A DNA stretch of 64,000 nt, taken from positions 8,746,924-8,810,923 of the forward strand of contig LR746267.1 of NCBI GenBank assembly GCA_902729315.2, read 5' to 3'. The notes beneath the pieces were generated by a model. It was not told the DNA's origin, searched no databases, and saw only the letters and a program-made list of their open reading frames with translations. The stretch is from Spirodela intermedia (Eukaryota; Streptophyta; Magnoliopsida; Alismatales; Araceae). Made by a program: the position numbers and the translations under genes. Of the stretch, positions 1-10,474 are shown piece after piece; position 1 is the stretch's first letter, and the number at the start of each line of letters is the position of its first letter.

Positions 1-872
1 CGGGGGGACTGGTAATGCGCGGTGAAGTAGTTGTCGACGCAGCCGAACTGGCAGTACTTGTGGCTGTGCACGTACTCCACTGGCGTCGATCTGTTGAATT
101 GCTCCACCCACATTCCCACGCTCACGTCCTCCATCTTGAACAGCTGCATCGATCGCCCATCGCATCAGGTCCCCGACCAAAAAAAGCTAAATATCTCCGT
201 GGAGGACGATAGATGAATAAATATTCTCATGATGATCTTGATGGGTAAGTTAATCTACGCCAGAATAATCTCCTCAATAAGCTAATCAGGGTTGGAGATA
301 ATTCTAGCATAAACAGCGATTTTTCCTGTATATGATGATGATGATGATGATGGGCAGTCTAATCTGTGTCTGAATCTCCATAGACCTTATGTTACCAGGT
401 ATTCCATATTCCATGGGAGCTTCCAGAAATTATTTGAAAAGCCCAGAAGCTGGGATGAAGATAAATCTAGCATAAATACGACTTTTATACAGATGATCAG
501 GCAATTTTTCATATTTCTGACGATGGCTCAATGAACTGTAAGCGCCATGGTTTGATTATGAGAGGAGAAGGCTTCAGAGCTTACCCTTAGCGTCTGTTTC
601 TCAAACTCGGAAACAATAAACTGAGCAATGTCAGAGGACACCACGTAACCAGGGCCATTTGCGTAGGGCGGATAGACTTCCTCAGGCCACTCCTGGATAA
701 AAGAAGAATTTTATGCTTCGTACACAACCTCGAAAAGGGCATCAAGATATCATTTCAAGGAAATAAATATACACAGACCCCCCCTTTGTGACAGTAGCAA
801 TTTTATCTTTACATATAAGGTGGAAATAAAAATCAAGAAAAAAATTTGATTTGATTTGCGACCATAAACAGT

Positions 873-944
<72 letters not shown>

Positions 945-3287
945 ATATATATATATATATACCTCATATGTCACAGCCCATTTGCCATTTCGCAAGGGCC
1001 TGTGATAGTAATTGATGTTTCCCACATACAGGCTTCTGTCACCTGGGACCTTCTTCGCCTCTTCAAGTACAGAATCGACTCTGACAAATGTGTCATCATC
1101 GCACTTCATTATATACTTGGCTGAGACTCTGTTAACCTGTTATGACGAATGAGACCATCAGTTCTTCATGTTGATACTTTCTCAATTAAAAAAAAAAAAA
1201 AACCCATCAGAGCAACTAGCAAGAAGGCGACTTTTGCTATGGTCATGCTTACCCCGTACTCACAAATAGCTACAGTTTTCAAAACCACGAGATCATAGCT
1301 ATCCATAAACGGGACGATGACAATATCACCGAAGAACTCTGCTTCCTTCTTTAACTCGACATTTAAGTCGTTTCTCGCATGCTGGACAGTGATGAAAGGG
1401 ATGAGTATTAATGCGACCTCCTACCCATAAATGCTAAATTATGATGAAAAATTAATACTCCAGCCTCGGATGTTACCATCGCAGCGAAGAACCGCGCCAC
1501 GACGTTCTGCGATTTTCTTATCGACTGCATCCACGACTTTCTCACGGCCATTCGCTCAGCAAAATGGTTGCCAGCTGAAAGAATGCCGATGAATAGCTCA
1601 ACGGGTTCATCCGGCAGCGGGGGGGCCTGCCATTGAGCAGACATCTCCAGATGTCTCTTGGGGGAGAAGCTCGGGTGTGATACAGGCAAGGACGCCGCGA
1701 TAACAGAGCGGACGTCGATGTCCCCCTTCAGTGATAGACCAGTGGCATCTTCCAGAACAAATCCCTGATCAGAAAACAGAAGGAAAGTCGTCATCTTTCT
1801 GCAATCGCATCAGATTTGATCGTATAAAATGAAGGTAGAACCGAGACCGTGCTCACCGTGCGGTATGGGAAAGAGGTAACATGCCTCCCATCGACATGAA
1901 CATGATAGCCTTCGGGGCCAGCGGCAAGGGTGAGGACGAACAGCCTGCCTTCTACAAATGGGTATGGCCAATCGACTGAGAGCTCCTCCGTCCGACCCAT
2001 CAGGCGGTTCAACCACCGACTCGTCTGTGATTCTTTTGACAGATCGTCATCATTCCGCATCCATTTCTCGCACTTCGCAAGCCCATCAACTGCATGAAGA
2101 GCATGGCTCGGTCAACGCACAGAGGAGTGAAAAACCTGCCGAAGATAAATTTGCTATGGCGCGAAATAAAATATTGAGCAGTTGACTCTGATATTGGAGT
2201 AGTTCATCAACGCCAGCGGTCAAACAACGACATAAATGGCGGTGAAGAAATTCGAAGCATCATCCAATAGAGAGCATCCCTCCCCAGCAATCCAACCTAC
2301 TGTAAGGTTTGTATCTGAGCGGTAATGGAGCTAGCGATCTTCCGTCAGAGGTGAACCAAAATATGATCGCACAGAAAAAATCAAACCTACCGGCCTCTTC
2401 GTCGGCCCTGGACTTCGCCCCATCACAGCGTAGCGCGGTTCCCCACTGCATCCTGTAGCAGGTGTTCTGCTCGATGACGGGCTTCCCGCTCCAATCCCCC
2501 TTCAACCGGGGATTGAAATGGAGAATCCTCGGGGGATCCTCGCCGTCCACCGTATTGAGACCCTGCAGCTCCATCATGAACTGGGAGACCATGACTGCCT
2601 GCTCTCCCTGCCTGAGCAACGCGATCTTTGGATCATCCTCGGCGTGAGCTGGGTAGGGCTTTGCGATGACTGTGATGTGAGACCCGAGGGCCAGCCCACA
2701 GGGTAGGACCATCAACCTACCTCTCTCCCTGAACTCCGTTCCAGACAGAGAGATCGAGTTTGGACAGGCCTCCTCCGTGCCATTCTTTTCTTCTGCGGCT
2801 TGCGCTAGGGAAGCAGCTAGCTGTCCCGACTGCAAGTCCCTGAGCAACTTCCCGCCAACCTCCCAGGCAGCCCCCGCCGTCTTGCGGAGCTCGGACAACG
2901 GGCCTCCGTGGTCGTCGGCAGGCCGGAAAATCAGACCGGAGACTTCTAAGGAGATGCGCCGGCGGCGAACAGCGCGATGATCGGACATGGCCGGGACAAT
3001 GAATGGGGTGACTCGTAAAGAAAGTTTATCGGGGCGGACAGGGGCTTCCTTCTCGTACTTCTCCACCTCGCTGTCCAGGGGCTGACGCCTCCGCTGCAGG
3101 GCACCGCCAAGGTGGCCGCGCGAAGCAGAGGTGTCGTTGGTGTAAGACGTCGAATCTACCCAACCGAAGAGGAAGGGGAATTCGCAGCAGAAGAAGATCA
3201 GGTAAAGGAGAGCCACCGCCAAGAGCACCCAGAGGAATCGCCGCCGCGTCCACCGGAGCGCCGCCGCCTCCCCCCTCCCCCCTTTCT

Positions 3288-3291
<4 letters not shown>
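1..3291 (-). CDS. Hydroxyproline O-galactosyltransferase, GALT type (galectin domain + GT31), 3' partial
   Basis: A Golgi type II membrane enzyme that, by family, adds galactose to hydroxyproline of arabinogalactan proteins using UDP-Gal. Exons read on the minus strand are 3291-2391, 2089-1857, 1764-1477, 1381-1253, 1136-963, 692-585 and 143 to the window edge. All junctions are GT-AG and phases agree. The visible part is about 658 residues, so only a short C-terminus is missing. The N-terminus is basic (MKKGGRGE), followed by a hydrophobic anchor ([18 protein letters not shown]). Next come a galectin-like lectin segment ([22 protein letters not shown]) and the GT31 domain: [41 protein letters not shown], the DxD-type site [10 protein letters not shown], then [11 protein letters not shown] and [12 protein letters not shown]. 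An in-frame ATG at 3363 would add an Arg-Glu stretch encoded by a GA repeat ahead of the anchor, so I prefer 3291. It belongs to the GALT2-6 clade; I cannot say which member. Confidence 0.93.
875..961. repeat. Compound microsatellite (GT)n(GA)n(AT)n
   Basis: A GT run (875-907) passes directly into GA (to 940) and then AT (941-961). It lies in the GALT intron between exons 5 and 6 and abuts the donor site at 962. Confidence 0.95.
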
Positions 3292-3318
<27 letters not shown>

Positions 3319-3753
3319 CTGAATCCCCGACGAAGGGGACGGGACGAGGGAGGAATGGCGCAAACCCTAGCCTCGGACCTCGAATTCAGTGGTACAGCAA
3401 GCAGGGCTCTCAAATAGCGGAGGCAAAGGAGCACGGGGGGCGCTCCACAATGACTCCTGTGGGAGTCGTCAAAGACGGAGCTCCCATGGCGAGGGCCCCC
3501 CTTCTATCAAAAACCGCTTTCCCATTCCTCGTTAGAGAGAGAAGGAAGAGAGAGAAAGACGACGGCGAGAGGCCCGTAGGTAGGACTTACAGACAGAGAC
3601 AGAGAGAAAGAGAGACAGCGGGAAGGGGGAAGGGGTGAGGGAAAGGAGCACCACGTAGACGCAGGGAAGTGGAGACGGGGAATACGTCGACCGTTTGGTA
3701 TGCTGCTGGCCCACCTCTCTCCCTAACGGGAATCGTCAGCACCGCTTCCTCGA

Positions 3754-3759
3754 CACGTG
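3754..3759. promoter_or_regulatory. G-box core CACGTG
   Basis: A perfect palindrome in the context ACACGTGG, the form favoured by plant bZIP and bHLH factors. It lies about 465 bp upstream of the GALT start on the opposite strand and 740 bp upstream of the PPR start. Confidence 0.4.
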
Positions 3760-4004
3760 GCCGCCGTTACGGAAGCTCACCAAAAAAGCTCCCGTTTTTC
3801 GAAACCGCCGTTTTAAGTATAATACCGTCTGACACCGATGCCACGCGGCAGCTAGAAAACGCCTCCCCGGAAAATCCGCGCTCGTACAGTAACACCTGAA
3901 TCAACTGTATTATTATCTACGCATCTCCTATGTTTCGTAAAAGAAAAAAGCATTAAATGCCATTTTTTTATTGAACTGGTATAAAAACCTGTATAATTGT
4001 CATA

Positions 4005-4012
4005 TGACGTCA
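4005..4012. promoter_or_regulatory. C-box/CRE-like palindrome TGACGTCA, copy 1
   Basis: A perfect 8-bp palindrome of the type bound by plant bZIP (TGA/C-box) factors. A second exact copy lies 156 bp downstream, in the same shared promoter. Confidence 0.4.
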
Positions 4013-4160
4013 TAAACCTGTGCCTACGTACCGACGGTTGGTCACATTCTTCTCCGAACCCATGTTATGCCCCCACCGAATTAAGAAATCGTGGCGTTTC
4101 GGGAACGCAACGCGGCTGCGCTCACGTTACCGGGAGTTCCCTGCCGGAGAGACTCGAAGT

Positions 4161-4168
4161 TGACGTCA
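4161..4168. promoter_or_regulatory. C-box/CRE-like palindrome TGACGTCA, copy 2
   Basis: A second exact copy of the palindrome at 4005, about 330 bp upstream of the PPR start codon. Confidence 0.4.
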
Positions 4169-4495
4169 TGGGTACAGCTGGCTTGATTTTTGCCAGCGTC
4201 AACGAGGACCACCTCCCGGCCCAATAGCAAACATTGGTCAACGTGTAAGCCTCCTACTACAGCAACTAACTGCGACGGAGAGAGAGAGAGAGAGAGATGG
4301 AGGGACTAAATGGTCATTGTACTATATGCGGCCGAATTGTGAATCGGATGTTGCATCTGGCCCAATCCAAAGCAAAACGGCCCGGCCCACATATGCGGGG
4401 CTTGTGTGCGGGCCTCAAGAATGGCGAGAAGAAGCAGGCAGACTCAGCAGATTTGCAGAGGAAGGGGAGGCAGTGAGGAGCGGCGGCAGGTGCCA

Positions 4496-5821
4496 ATGGT
4501 GACGCCCCGCCAGCTCGTACTCGTGCGGCAGGTGATGGCCGCCATGGTACAGGACCGGCCCTTTGGGGCACAGCTACCCGTGTCCCCAAGCTTCTCTGGT
4601 TTTACTTCAGACTCCGTCTGCTGCGTGCTCGGTGCTGTGCCGCGCTACTTCTTCCTCAGCTCCCGCTCCGTTGGCCGCCAGCGGCTCACGGCGCGGCACC
4701 GCTCGCCGCTCCGGCAGAGGAACCTCCGGCAGGAGGCTCGTGACTCGCGCGTTGGTGTCTGCATCGGTGGCCCTGCGGCGCACAGAGATCCCGCGAGGGT
4801 GCGGCTGGGGGTGGCCAAGGCGATGGAGTTCTATTCGTGGGTGGAGTCCTCATGTGGGTTTGTGCACAACGAGGGCACTTGTAGGGAGATGGCCCGCGTG
4901 CTGGCCAGGGCCAATGCTCTGCGTTGTCTTTGGGGATTCCTCGGTGCCAACCAGCGTCTCGTCGGCACCCCGACGATGACGGCCGTTATTAAGGTTCTTG
5001 GGGAAGAGGGCCTCTCGAGGGAGGCCCTGCATGCGTTCTACCGGATGAAGCAGCTTCACTGTAAGCCAGACGTGCAGACCCACAATGTGGTGATTGCGGC
5101 GCTCTGTCAGGTGGGGAATTTGAAGAGAGCTCGATTCTTGTTGGAGCAGATGGAGCTACCGGGTGCAAGGTACCCACCAGATACCTACACCTACACCATC
5201 CTCATCGCCTCTTACTGTAGGAGGAGCATGCAAACTGGTTGCCGGAAGGCAGTCCGCCGGCGGATGTGGGAGGCCAACCGTATGTTCCGGCATATGCTCT
5301 TCAGAGGGCTCGTTCCAGATGTTGTCACCTACAACTGTTTGATTGATGGACTCTGCAAGACGTACAGGATTGGGCGCGCACTGGAACTGTTCGACGATAT
5401 GCTCCTTAGGGGGCTCTCTCCCAATCGGGTCACTTATAATTCCTTCATTAGATACTTCTCTGCTGTCAATGAAGTGGACAAGGCAATTCAGATGATGAGA
5501 GCAATGGCTTCGAAGGGACATGGCACGCCGACATCAAGTTCTTATACCCCAATAATTCATGCGCTCTGTGAAGGAGGTAGATTGAATGAAGGTAGGAACC
5601 TTCTCGTGGAGATGGTAAGTGGAGGTTCTATCCCGAGAGAATATACTTACAAATTGGTCAGTCAGACGCTGATTGCTTCGGGAGAAGCACTGCTGCCCAT
5701 CGATATATGCAGAAGAATCAATGCAGGTGTGGAGGCTAGACTGAGGCATGCTATCCAGGCAAAACCTCTTATGGATGGCGGAGGTTTGTTGAACAACGAG
5801 AAGGGTGATCTTCCATGCTAA
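4496..5821 (+). CDS. P-type pentatricopeptide repeat (PPR) protein, intronless
   Basis: An RNA-binding helical-repeat protein, expected to act on organelle RNA like most of the family. The product is 441 residues from the ATG at 4496 (MVTPRQLVLVRQVMAAM). An upstream in-frame ATG at 4406 would add a 30-residue basic, Gln-rich leader. 35-residue repeats are clear in the C-terminal half: VQTHNVVIAALCQVGNLKRA, YTYTILIASYCRR, VVTYNCLIDGLCKTYRIGRA, RVTYNSFIRYFSAVNEVDKA and SSYTPIIHALCEGGRLNEG. There is no E, DYW or SMR domain, so it is P class. It resembles Arabidopsis At1g77405 as I recall that protein; this is from memory only. The N-terminus is Arg-rich and compatible with an organelle presequence. 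The target RNA is unknown. Confidence 0.88.
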   Translation: MVTPRQLVLVRQVMAAMVQDRPFGAQLPVSPSFSGFTSDSVCCVLGAVPRYFFLSSRSVGRQRLTARHRSPLRQRNLRQEARDSRVGVCIGGPAAHRDPARVRLGVAKAMEFYSWVESSCGFVHNEGTCREMARVLARANALRCLWGFLGANQRLVGTPTMTAVIKVLGEEGLSREALHAFYRMKQLHCKPDVQTHNVVIAALCQVGNLKRARFLLEQMELPGARYPPDTYTYTILIASYCRRSMQTGCRKAVRRRMWEANRMFRHMLFRGLVPDVVTYNCLIDGLCKTYRIGRALELFDDMLLRGLSPNRVTYNSFIRYFSAVNEVDKAIQMMRAMASKGHGTPTSSSYTPIIHALCEGGRLNEGRNLLVEMVSGGSIPREYTYKLVSQTLIASGEALLPIDICRRINAGVEARLRHAIQAKPLMDGGGLLNNEKGDLPC

Positions 5822-8373
5822 TACCTTTCAGAGAATTTTTGGATATGAGGACTTTGATTTTACTACACCAGCGAAACCTTCAGGTAAAGCACCCCAAAAT
5901 AGCCTTAGTTAAGCACGAATTTATATGATATGCACATTAATTTTGTAAAGGTTGGTTCTCTTGTGGATAAGATGCATGCTTGACCCATTGTTGAATACCT
6001 TTCCTTCGTGCAGGTTGTTCAGTGGACTACTTGACGCAGATCATCTCCTGAGACAGAAGTCCTGGACGCTTGTTTAGTGTTCTGTCACTGTCAAGTATTG
6101 AGAAAAGTACGCAGGATATGATCTGATCAGCTTCAGGTACGCCCTGGATCTCATTTGTCTTCTGGTCTATTTTCTCTATTTAGTTTTGGTTCCAAGCTGG
6201 TAAGACCAAGAGTTATGTCGATGATGGAGCTACTAAACAACTTTGAGATGGTGCTCAGTTTGACGCAATGAAAGGCTCTGCCGTGGTCCTCTTCCTTGGA
6301 GATGATCGAACATTAAAATGAGCTTGATGGTCACTAACTTCTAGTAGGTTTTTGTCCAATGAGTGACCGGAATAGCTTCCATCATTTCAAAAGTAGCCTA
6401 ATCGGATAAAAAATGCTCATCAATATTTCAGTCCCCTTAATTGAAATGCTAATCTAGAACATATAGCTTCCATCTGTATACGAAATTCAGGGCACTAATT
6501 ACCCGTTTACAATCTCCATTGTGCCATGGCCTATTGACAGGAGCTGGAAATGGCAAGGAACGATAGTTCGTTGCAGGGTCATAGAAATATGGATATCTTT
6601 ATCGGCAAACATGGACTCGTCTCTGTGGATTTGTGATTCTTTTTCTGGAGTTTTGCTGCATTCGACTGGGTATATGAGTTTTACCATGGTTCTAGGGTGT
6701 TTTTGTTGTTTTGGGTTTTTTGAGTGGCTTGGTGGGGACCCCACTTCGTATTTATTAGTTCATCTATTTATCATTTTTATTTTGTGATATTCAAATTTAA
6801 ATTAGTATATTTGCGGACCGTCAATATCACTTCTTCAGTTATTATGATGGATGTTCCATTCTAACTTTGGCCACGTCTGAAAGCGTGTGGTTTCTTGGTG
6901 GAGGAATAATTAAAAAAAAAAGCAATGGAGATCAAGATAACTGATTTAGTATAGTTTTTGCTGTTCGGTTAAGAGTAGCTGATTGAAGTACAGTTCCACC
7001 AGAGAGAGCGGAGGAGATCAGTCTGAGAGATTTCACCACTAGATTCAGATTTCTTGGAAAGGAACTAGAGCATCAGAATGAAGGGATGATTCCTTAAAAA
7101 TGCGGATAACCTTGCTAATCTTTCCGAGGCTGTAATCGCAACAGGTTTAGTGTCTGAAATCTGAAATCCCCGATTCAAGAGGGTCCAGTATCTTCTCTTG
7201 TATCTGATAAGATGCTTGAATCCTTTAAGCTTCTTCTGCGAGGATTAGAGATAGTGTCACAAAATCTGGAAGCCTGGTGGAGTTGACCCTGGAAGTGACA
7301 GAGGAAGAGACACTCAAGTGGGCAGAGGTTGATGGTTTCCCCATCTGACAGCCCTACGGCATAAGGAACACTGGCTAGGGCATTCCCCGTTGTTGTATAT
7401 TTAGCAGAGGTCTGACAGTAAGTCTCAGAATGAACAAGGGGTTCTGTTGATGTTTCTAAATCAATGAACGATTAATGAAGCATATTTTCTTCTTCGTTGG
7501 GCTTTCTTTTCTAGGACTGGCTGATGATTGAGGACTTAGAGACCATGTTCACTTAATCTACGTCAAACCATGTTCTTAGATTGTGTTGTTCCTTCCTTTA
7601 ATGGCAAGATGAGCTAAAACTCCTCTTTTTGGAGATGCTCTCAAGGAGGATGCTATCCGCATTCTCTTCCTTGGTGCAGGCACCCGGCTGTGATTGCTGG
7701 AGTATTCTCTTAATGAAAGTGAAAGGTTGAATATTGTGGTCTTGAGAAACGGGTCGTTGACATTAAGGTTTAGTCAACTCAGCTTACATGTGGTCAGATA
7801 TCTGGAGCTTACTACGGCCATTGATAATTTTTCTTATGAACAAAATGAGAATTTTCTTGATAATATTCTACAGAGAAGAAATCTTATAACCTAACTAAAA
7901 AGTTTATTTCAACCGAAAATTTTGACCATCTTTCTTTGACTCCAGAATCAGATATTATTGTTCCGTGTATGAAATAGAGAGCATGTATATCATTTGTTCC
8001 ACGTGGAAATTAATAGCTGTTGTGATGAAATATGATGGGTATTTATGTTACTCCAAGGAGTAATAGTTTATAGATTGCTTGGTGCAGGGGATAACTCTGT
8101 GTGCGAAAAGTCCGGATCAGAGCTGACGGAGAGCCTTCGAGCTGAGGTTTTGGAGAGCCGGGAGGGGAATGACCTCGTCCTTCTTCCCCTCCCACGGTTC
8201 CCTTTTCTTTCTGATTAAGAAAATCCACTCTGATGCGCGCCCACGTTTAACTGGCCACCGCTGGATGTGACGGCGCAGAGAGGGATCAATGAAAACGTTT
8301 CTGGACCTTTTTTCTGATCGAAAGACTTCAGCTTCCGGTCTTCCTCCTCTCGGTTTCTCTATATCATGCAGAC

Positions 8374-8406
<33 letters not shown>

Positions 8407-8414
8407 GCGGCGGC
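5822..8414. other. Intergenic, AT-rich, no gene seen
   Basis: The first few hundred bases are probably the PPR 3' UTR. A CAG/gta-type junction pair near 5880 and 6013 could mark a spliced 3' UTR. The rest shows only short ORFs without family features, and no repeats of note until the CAG tract at 8375. Confidence 0.5.
8375..8405 (+). repeat. (CAG)n trinucleotide repeat upstream of the thaumatin-like gene
   Basis: About ten CAG/AGC units. They lie in the 5' leader, or encode a Ser run if translation begins at the in-frame ATG at 8289 instead of 8415 or 8457. Confidence 0.9.
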
Positions 8415-9400
8415 ATGAATAGCAGCAACTCGGCGTTCGTTCCTTGTACGGTTGCGATGACTCTGTCCAGCGTTCGGCTCGCCACCTCCCTCCTCCGGAT
8501 TGCCACCTCCCTGTTCCTTCTCATCTCCTTCCACATCGTTCTCTCTGGTATGCTTATTATACGCTCGAGAAGATTTTCTGCGACTCGGGCATGGTGATGA
8601 TTGACGTTGGTCGCAGGGTGGGGAGCTGACGGCGTCGCTCTCCGCGTGGTCAACCGGTGCGACTTCCCCATATGGCCCGCCGTCGCCCCCAACGGCGGCT
8701 ACCCCGTCATCGCCAACGGCGGCTTCTTCCTCCCCCCGGGAGAGTCCACGCGGGTCAACACCCCCGTGCCGTGGAGCGGCCGCCTCTGGGCCAGAACCGG
8801 CTGCGAGTTCGACTCCCCTCGGCCAGGTCTCACCTGTCGCACCGGCGACTGCCAGGGCCGCTTCGCCTGTAACGGCACCACCGGCGCGCCGCCGGCCACG
8901 CTCATTGAGGTCCACCTTCTTCTCCAACCCGTGCGAACGACGGCATATTTCTGCGAGAATTTCATTCCATCAGTTGCGCGCAGATGAATCTCCAACGGCA
9001 CGGGAGGAGCTTCTACGACGTGAGCCTGGTCGACGGCTACAACCTCGCCGTCTCCGTCTCGGCCGCGCCGCCCGGCGACGGCGAGTGCTTCATCGGCGGG
9101 TGCGCGGGGGACCCCAACGCGGCGTGCCCGCCAGAGCTGCAGGTTATGGGCGGCGGCGGAGAGGTGGTCGCCTGCAAGAGCGCCTGCATGGCCTTCGACC
9201 TTGACGACTACTGCTGCCGCAACGCCTTCGGGAACGAGGAGACCTGCCGACCCAGCAGCTACTCCATGCTCTTCAAGGAGATTTGCCCCTCCTACCGCAC
9301 CTACGCCTTCGACAAAGAGACGCCCACCGTCGGTTGCTCCGCCCACGCCTTCGTCGTCACCTTCTGCCCTCCGGCGTGGGGCGGCGCCGCCGCCGTGTAA
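8415..9400 (+). CDS. Thaumatin-like protein (PR-5 family)
   Basis: A secreted defence-related protein of the PR-5/thaumatin fold, which in this family can bind or cleave beta-glucans. Exons are 8415-8547, 8617-8909 and 8984-9400, with GT-AG junctions and consistent phases. A hydrophobic signal peptide (LLRIATSLFLLISFHIVLSG) ends at the first junction. The mature part starts ADGVALRVVNRCDFPIWPA and includes GRLWARTGCEFD, TGDCQGRF, FYDVSLVDGYNLAVSV, CAGDPNAACPPEL, CKSACMAFD and YAFDKETPTVGC. I count 16 cysteines, the full set of the large TLP class. The acidic-cleft residues around TLIE and DVSLVDGYN are present. The start is uncertain: ATGs at 8289, 8415 and 8457 are all in frame, and only the last two place the signal peptide near the N-terminus. 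Codons are very GC-rich. Confidence 0.92.
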
Positions 9401-9557
9401 CCCGCCGCCGCTGCGTTGATTCCCCCAAGTCGTCGCTGATGTATACTCATCCTTATCTTGACAAAGCTGGAAATGCATACATGTATATGGCATTAAATGG
9501 GAAAATTGAACGAGCGAGAGGGGAAGGGAGGGAGGGACGGAGAGAGAGAGGGAAAGA

Positions 9558-9560
<3 letters not shown>

Positions 9561-9592
<32 letters not shown>
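9561..9592. repeat. (GA)n microsatellite
   Basis: An uninterrupted GA run within a purine-rich stretch (9510-9594), downstream of the thaumatin-like stop codon. Confidence 0.9.
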
Positions 9593-9596
<4 letters not shown>

Positions 9597-9781
9597 TTTA
9601 GTCGCTAGGAATTTCTCGATTAATTAATTGTATATATTAATTATTAGTGATTTTAATGAAAGTGGGAAAATATTAGAGCGACATTCGCTGAAGGACTTCT
9701 TCCGCAGCCCAATCATGAACGAGCCTCCTTACGTCAGCGTCTATCAGGATCACCACAAAGTAATGGAGTTGAATGGAATGA

Positions 9782-9789
9782 TATAAATA
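9782..9789 (+). promoter_or_regulatory. Putative TATA box TATAAATA
   Basis: A good TATA consensus upstream of the CCR4 leader. Plant start sites usually lie about 30 bp downstream, which would place initiation near 9815-9820. No expression evidence is available. Confidence 0.4.
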
Positions 9790-10474
9790 CAGGTAGCCGG
9801 GGGGAAGGGAGAGGCAGAAATGAGAGCGAGGAAGAAGGTTGAGGACTGAGCATTCCCACGGCCTCCCCAACGGCCGCGGCCGCGCCCAACCGTCACCAGT
9901 ATCATCCTGTTGCTCGGCAAGTTGGCCTCCCACCGCCGAGGCAGGAAGGTGGGAGCCGGTCCCCCCGGAAAGCTCGGAGATTTGTGGTGCAGGCTGTAGA
10001 AAGGGCGTCTCGTTTATGCTCCTTCCACGAGAACCCTAGCCTCCTTGCACTACGCCCAATCCTCCCAGGAATTGCTGGTACTTCTGCTACCGCTGCTGCT
10101 GTGCCGTGTTGCTCTGGTTCGCTCTATATTGGTACTTTTTCAGGAAGATTGGAGGTGTGAGGAAGGGGATGGCGGGTTGCGCTTAGGGTTTTATTGGACT
10201 GGCCGCCTATTCGTCTGGCTTTTGCGGTTGTTTGCGTCATCGGTAGATTATTTTTCTTCTCGATATACGTTGGCGTTCAGATTGAATTGGTGAGCCCTGG
10301 CGTGCCCCCAGGGCAGGTGATGGCGGATCAGCCTGGCTTCCGCCCCACTCGGAGCTGTGTTGTCGGGTCTGGTTGCGTCTCTGGTTCTGCGCAGGAGTCT
10401 TTCTCAGAGGAAGAAGAGGAGACTTGGGTTCTGGGGCTGGTTTTGTCGTCGTCGTTTATTGAGTGGAGGGAAGC

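Larger units (their letters stand above)
3292..4495. promoter_or_regulatory. Divergent promoter region between GALT and PPR genes
   Basis: About 1.2 kb separates the two start codons. It holds a GA/CT tract touching the GALT start (3290-3319), a G-box core CACGTG (3754-3759), two perfect TGACGTCA palindromes (4005-4012, 4161-4168) and a GA tract near 4278-4298. I see no gene inside. The short ORFs here have no recognisable features. Promoter function is inferred from position. Confidence 0.6.
9401..10474. promoter_or_regulatory. Promoter and 5' leader of the CCR4 gene
   Basis: After the thaumatin-like stop there is a GA tract (9561-9592) and an AT-rich spacer, then a TATAAATA box at 9782-9789. 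The interval 9830-10474 is probably a long 5' leader with several short upstream ATGs. None of the short ORFs has protein features. Transcript start and leader extent are inferred. Confidence 0.45.

Noticed and set aside
8699-9493. 264-codon antisense ORF over the thaumatin-like gene
   Set aside because: Shadow of a GC-rich coding region with 16 conserved cysteines on the plus strand. No recognisable domain in the antisense frame.
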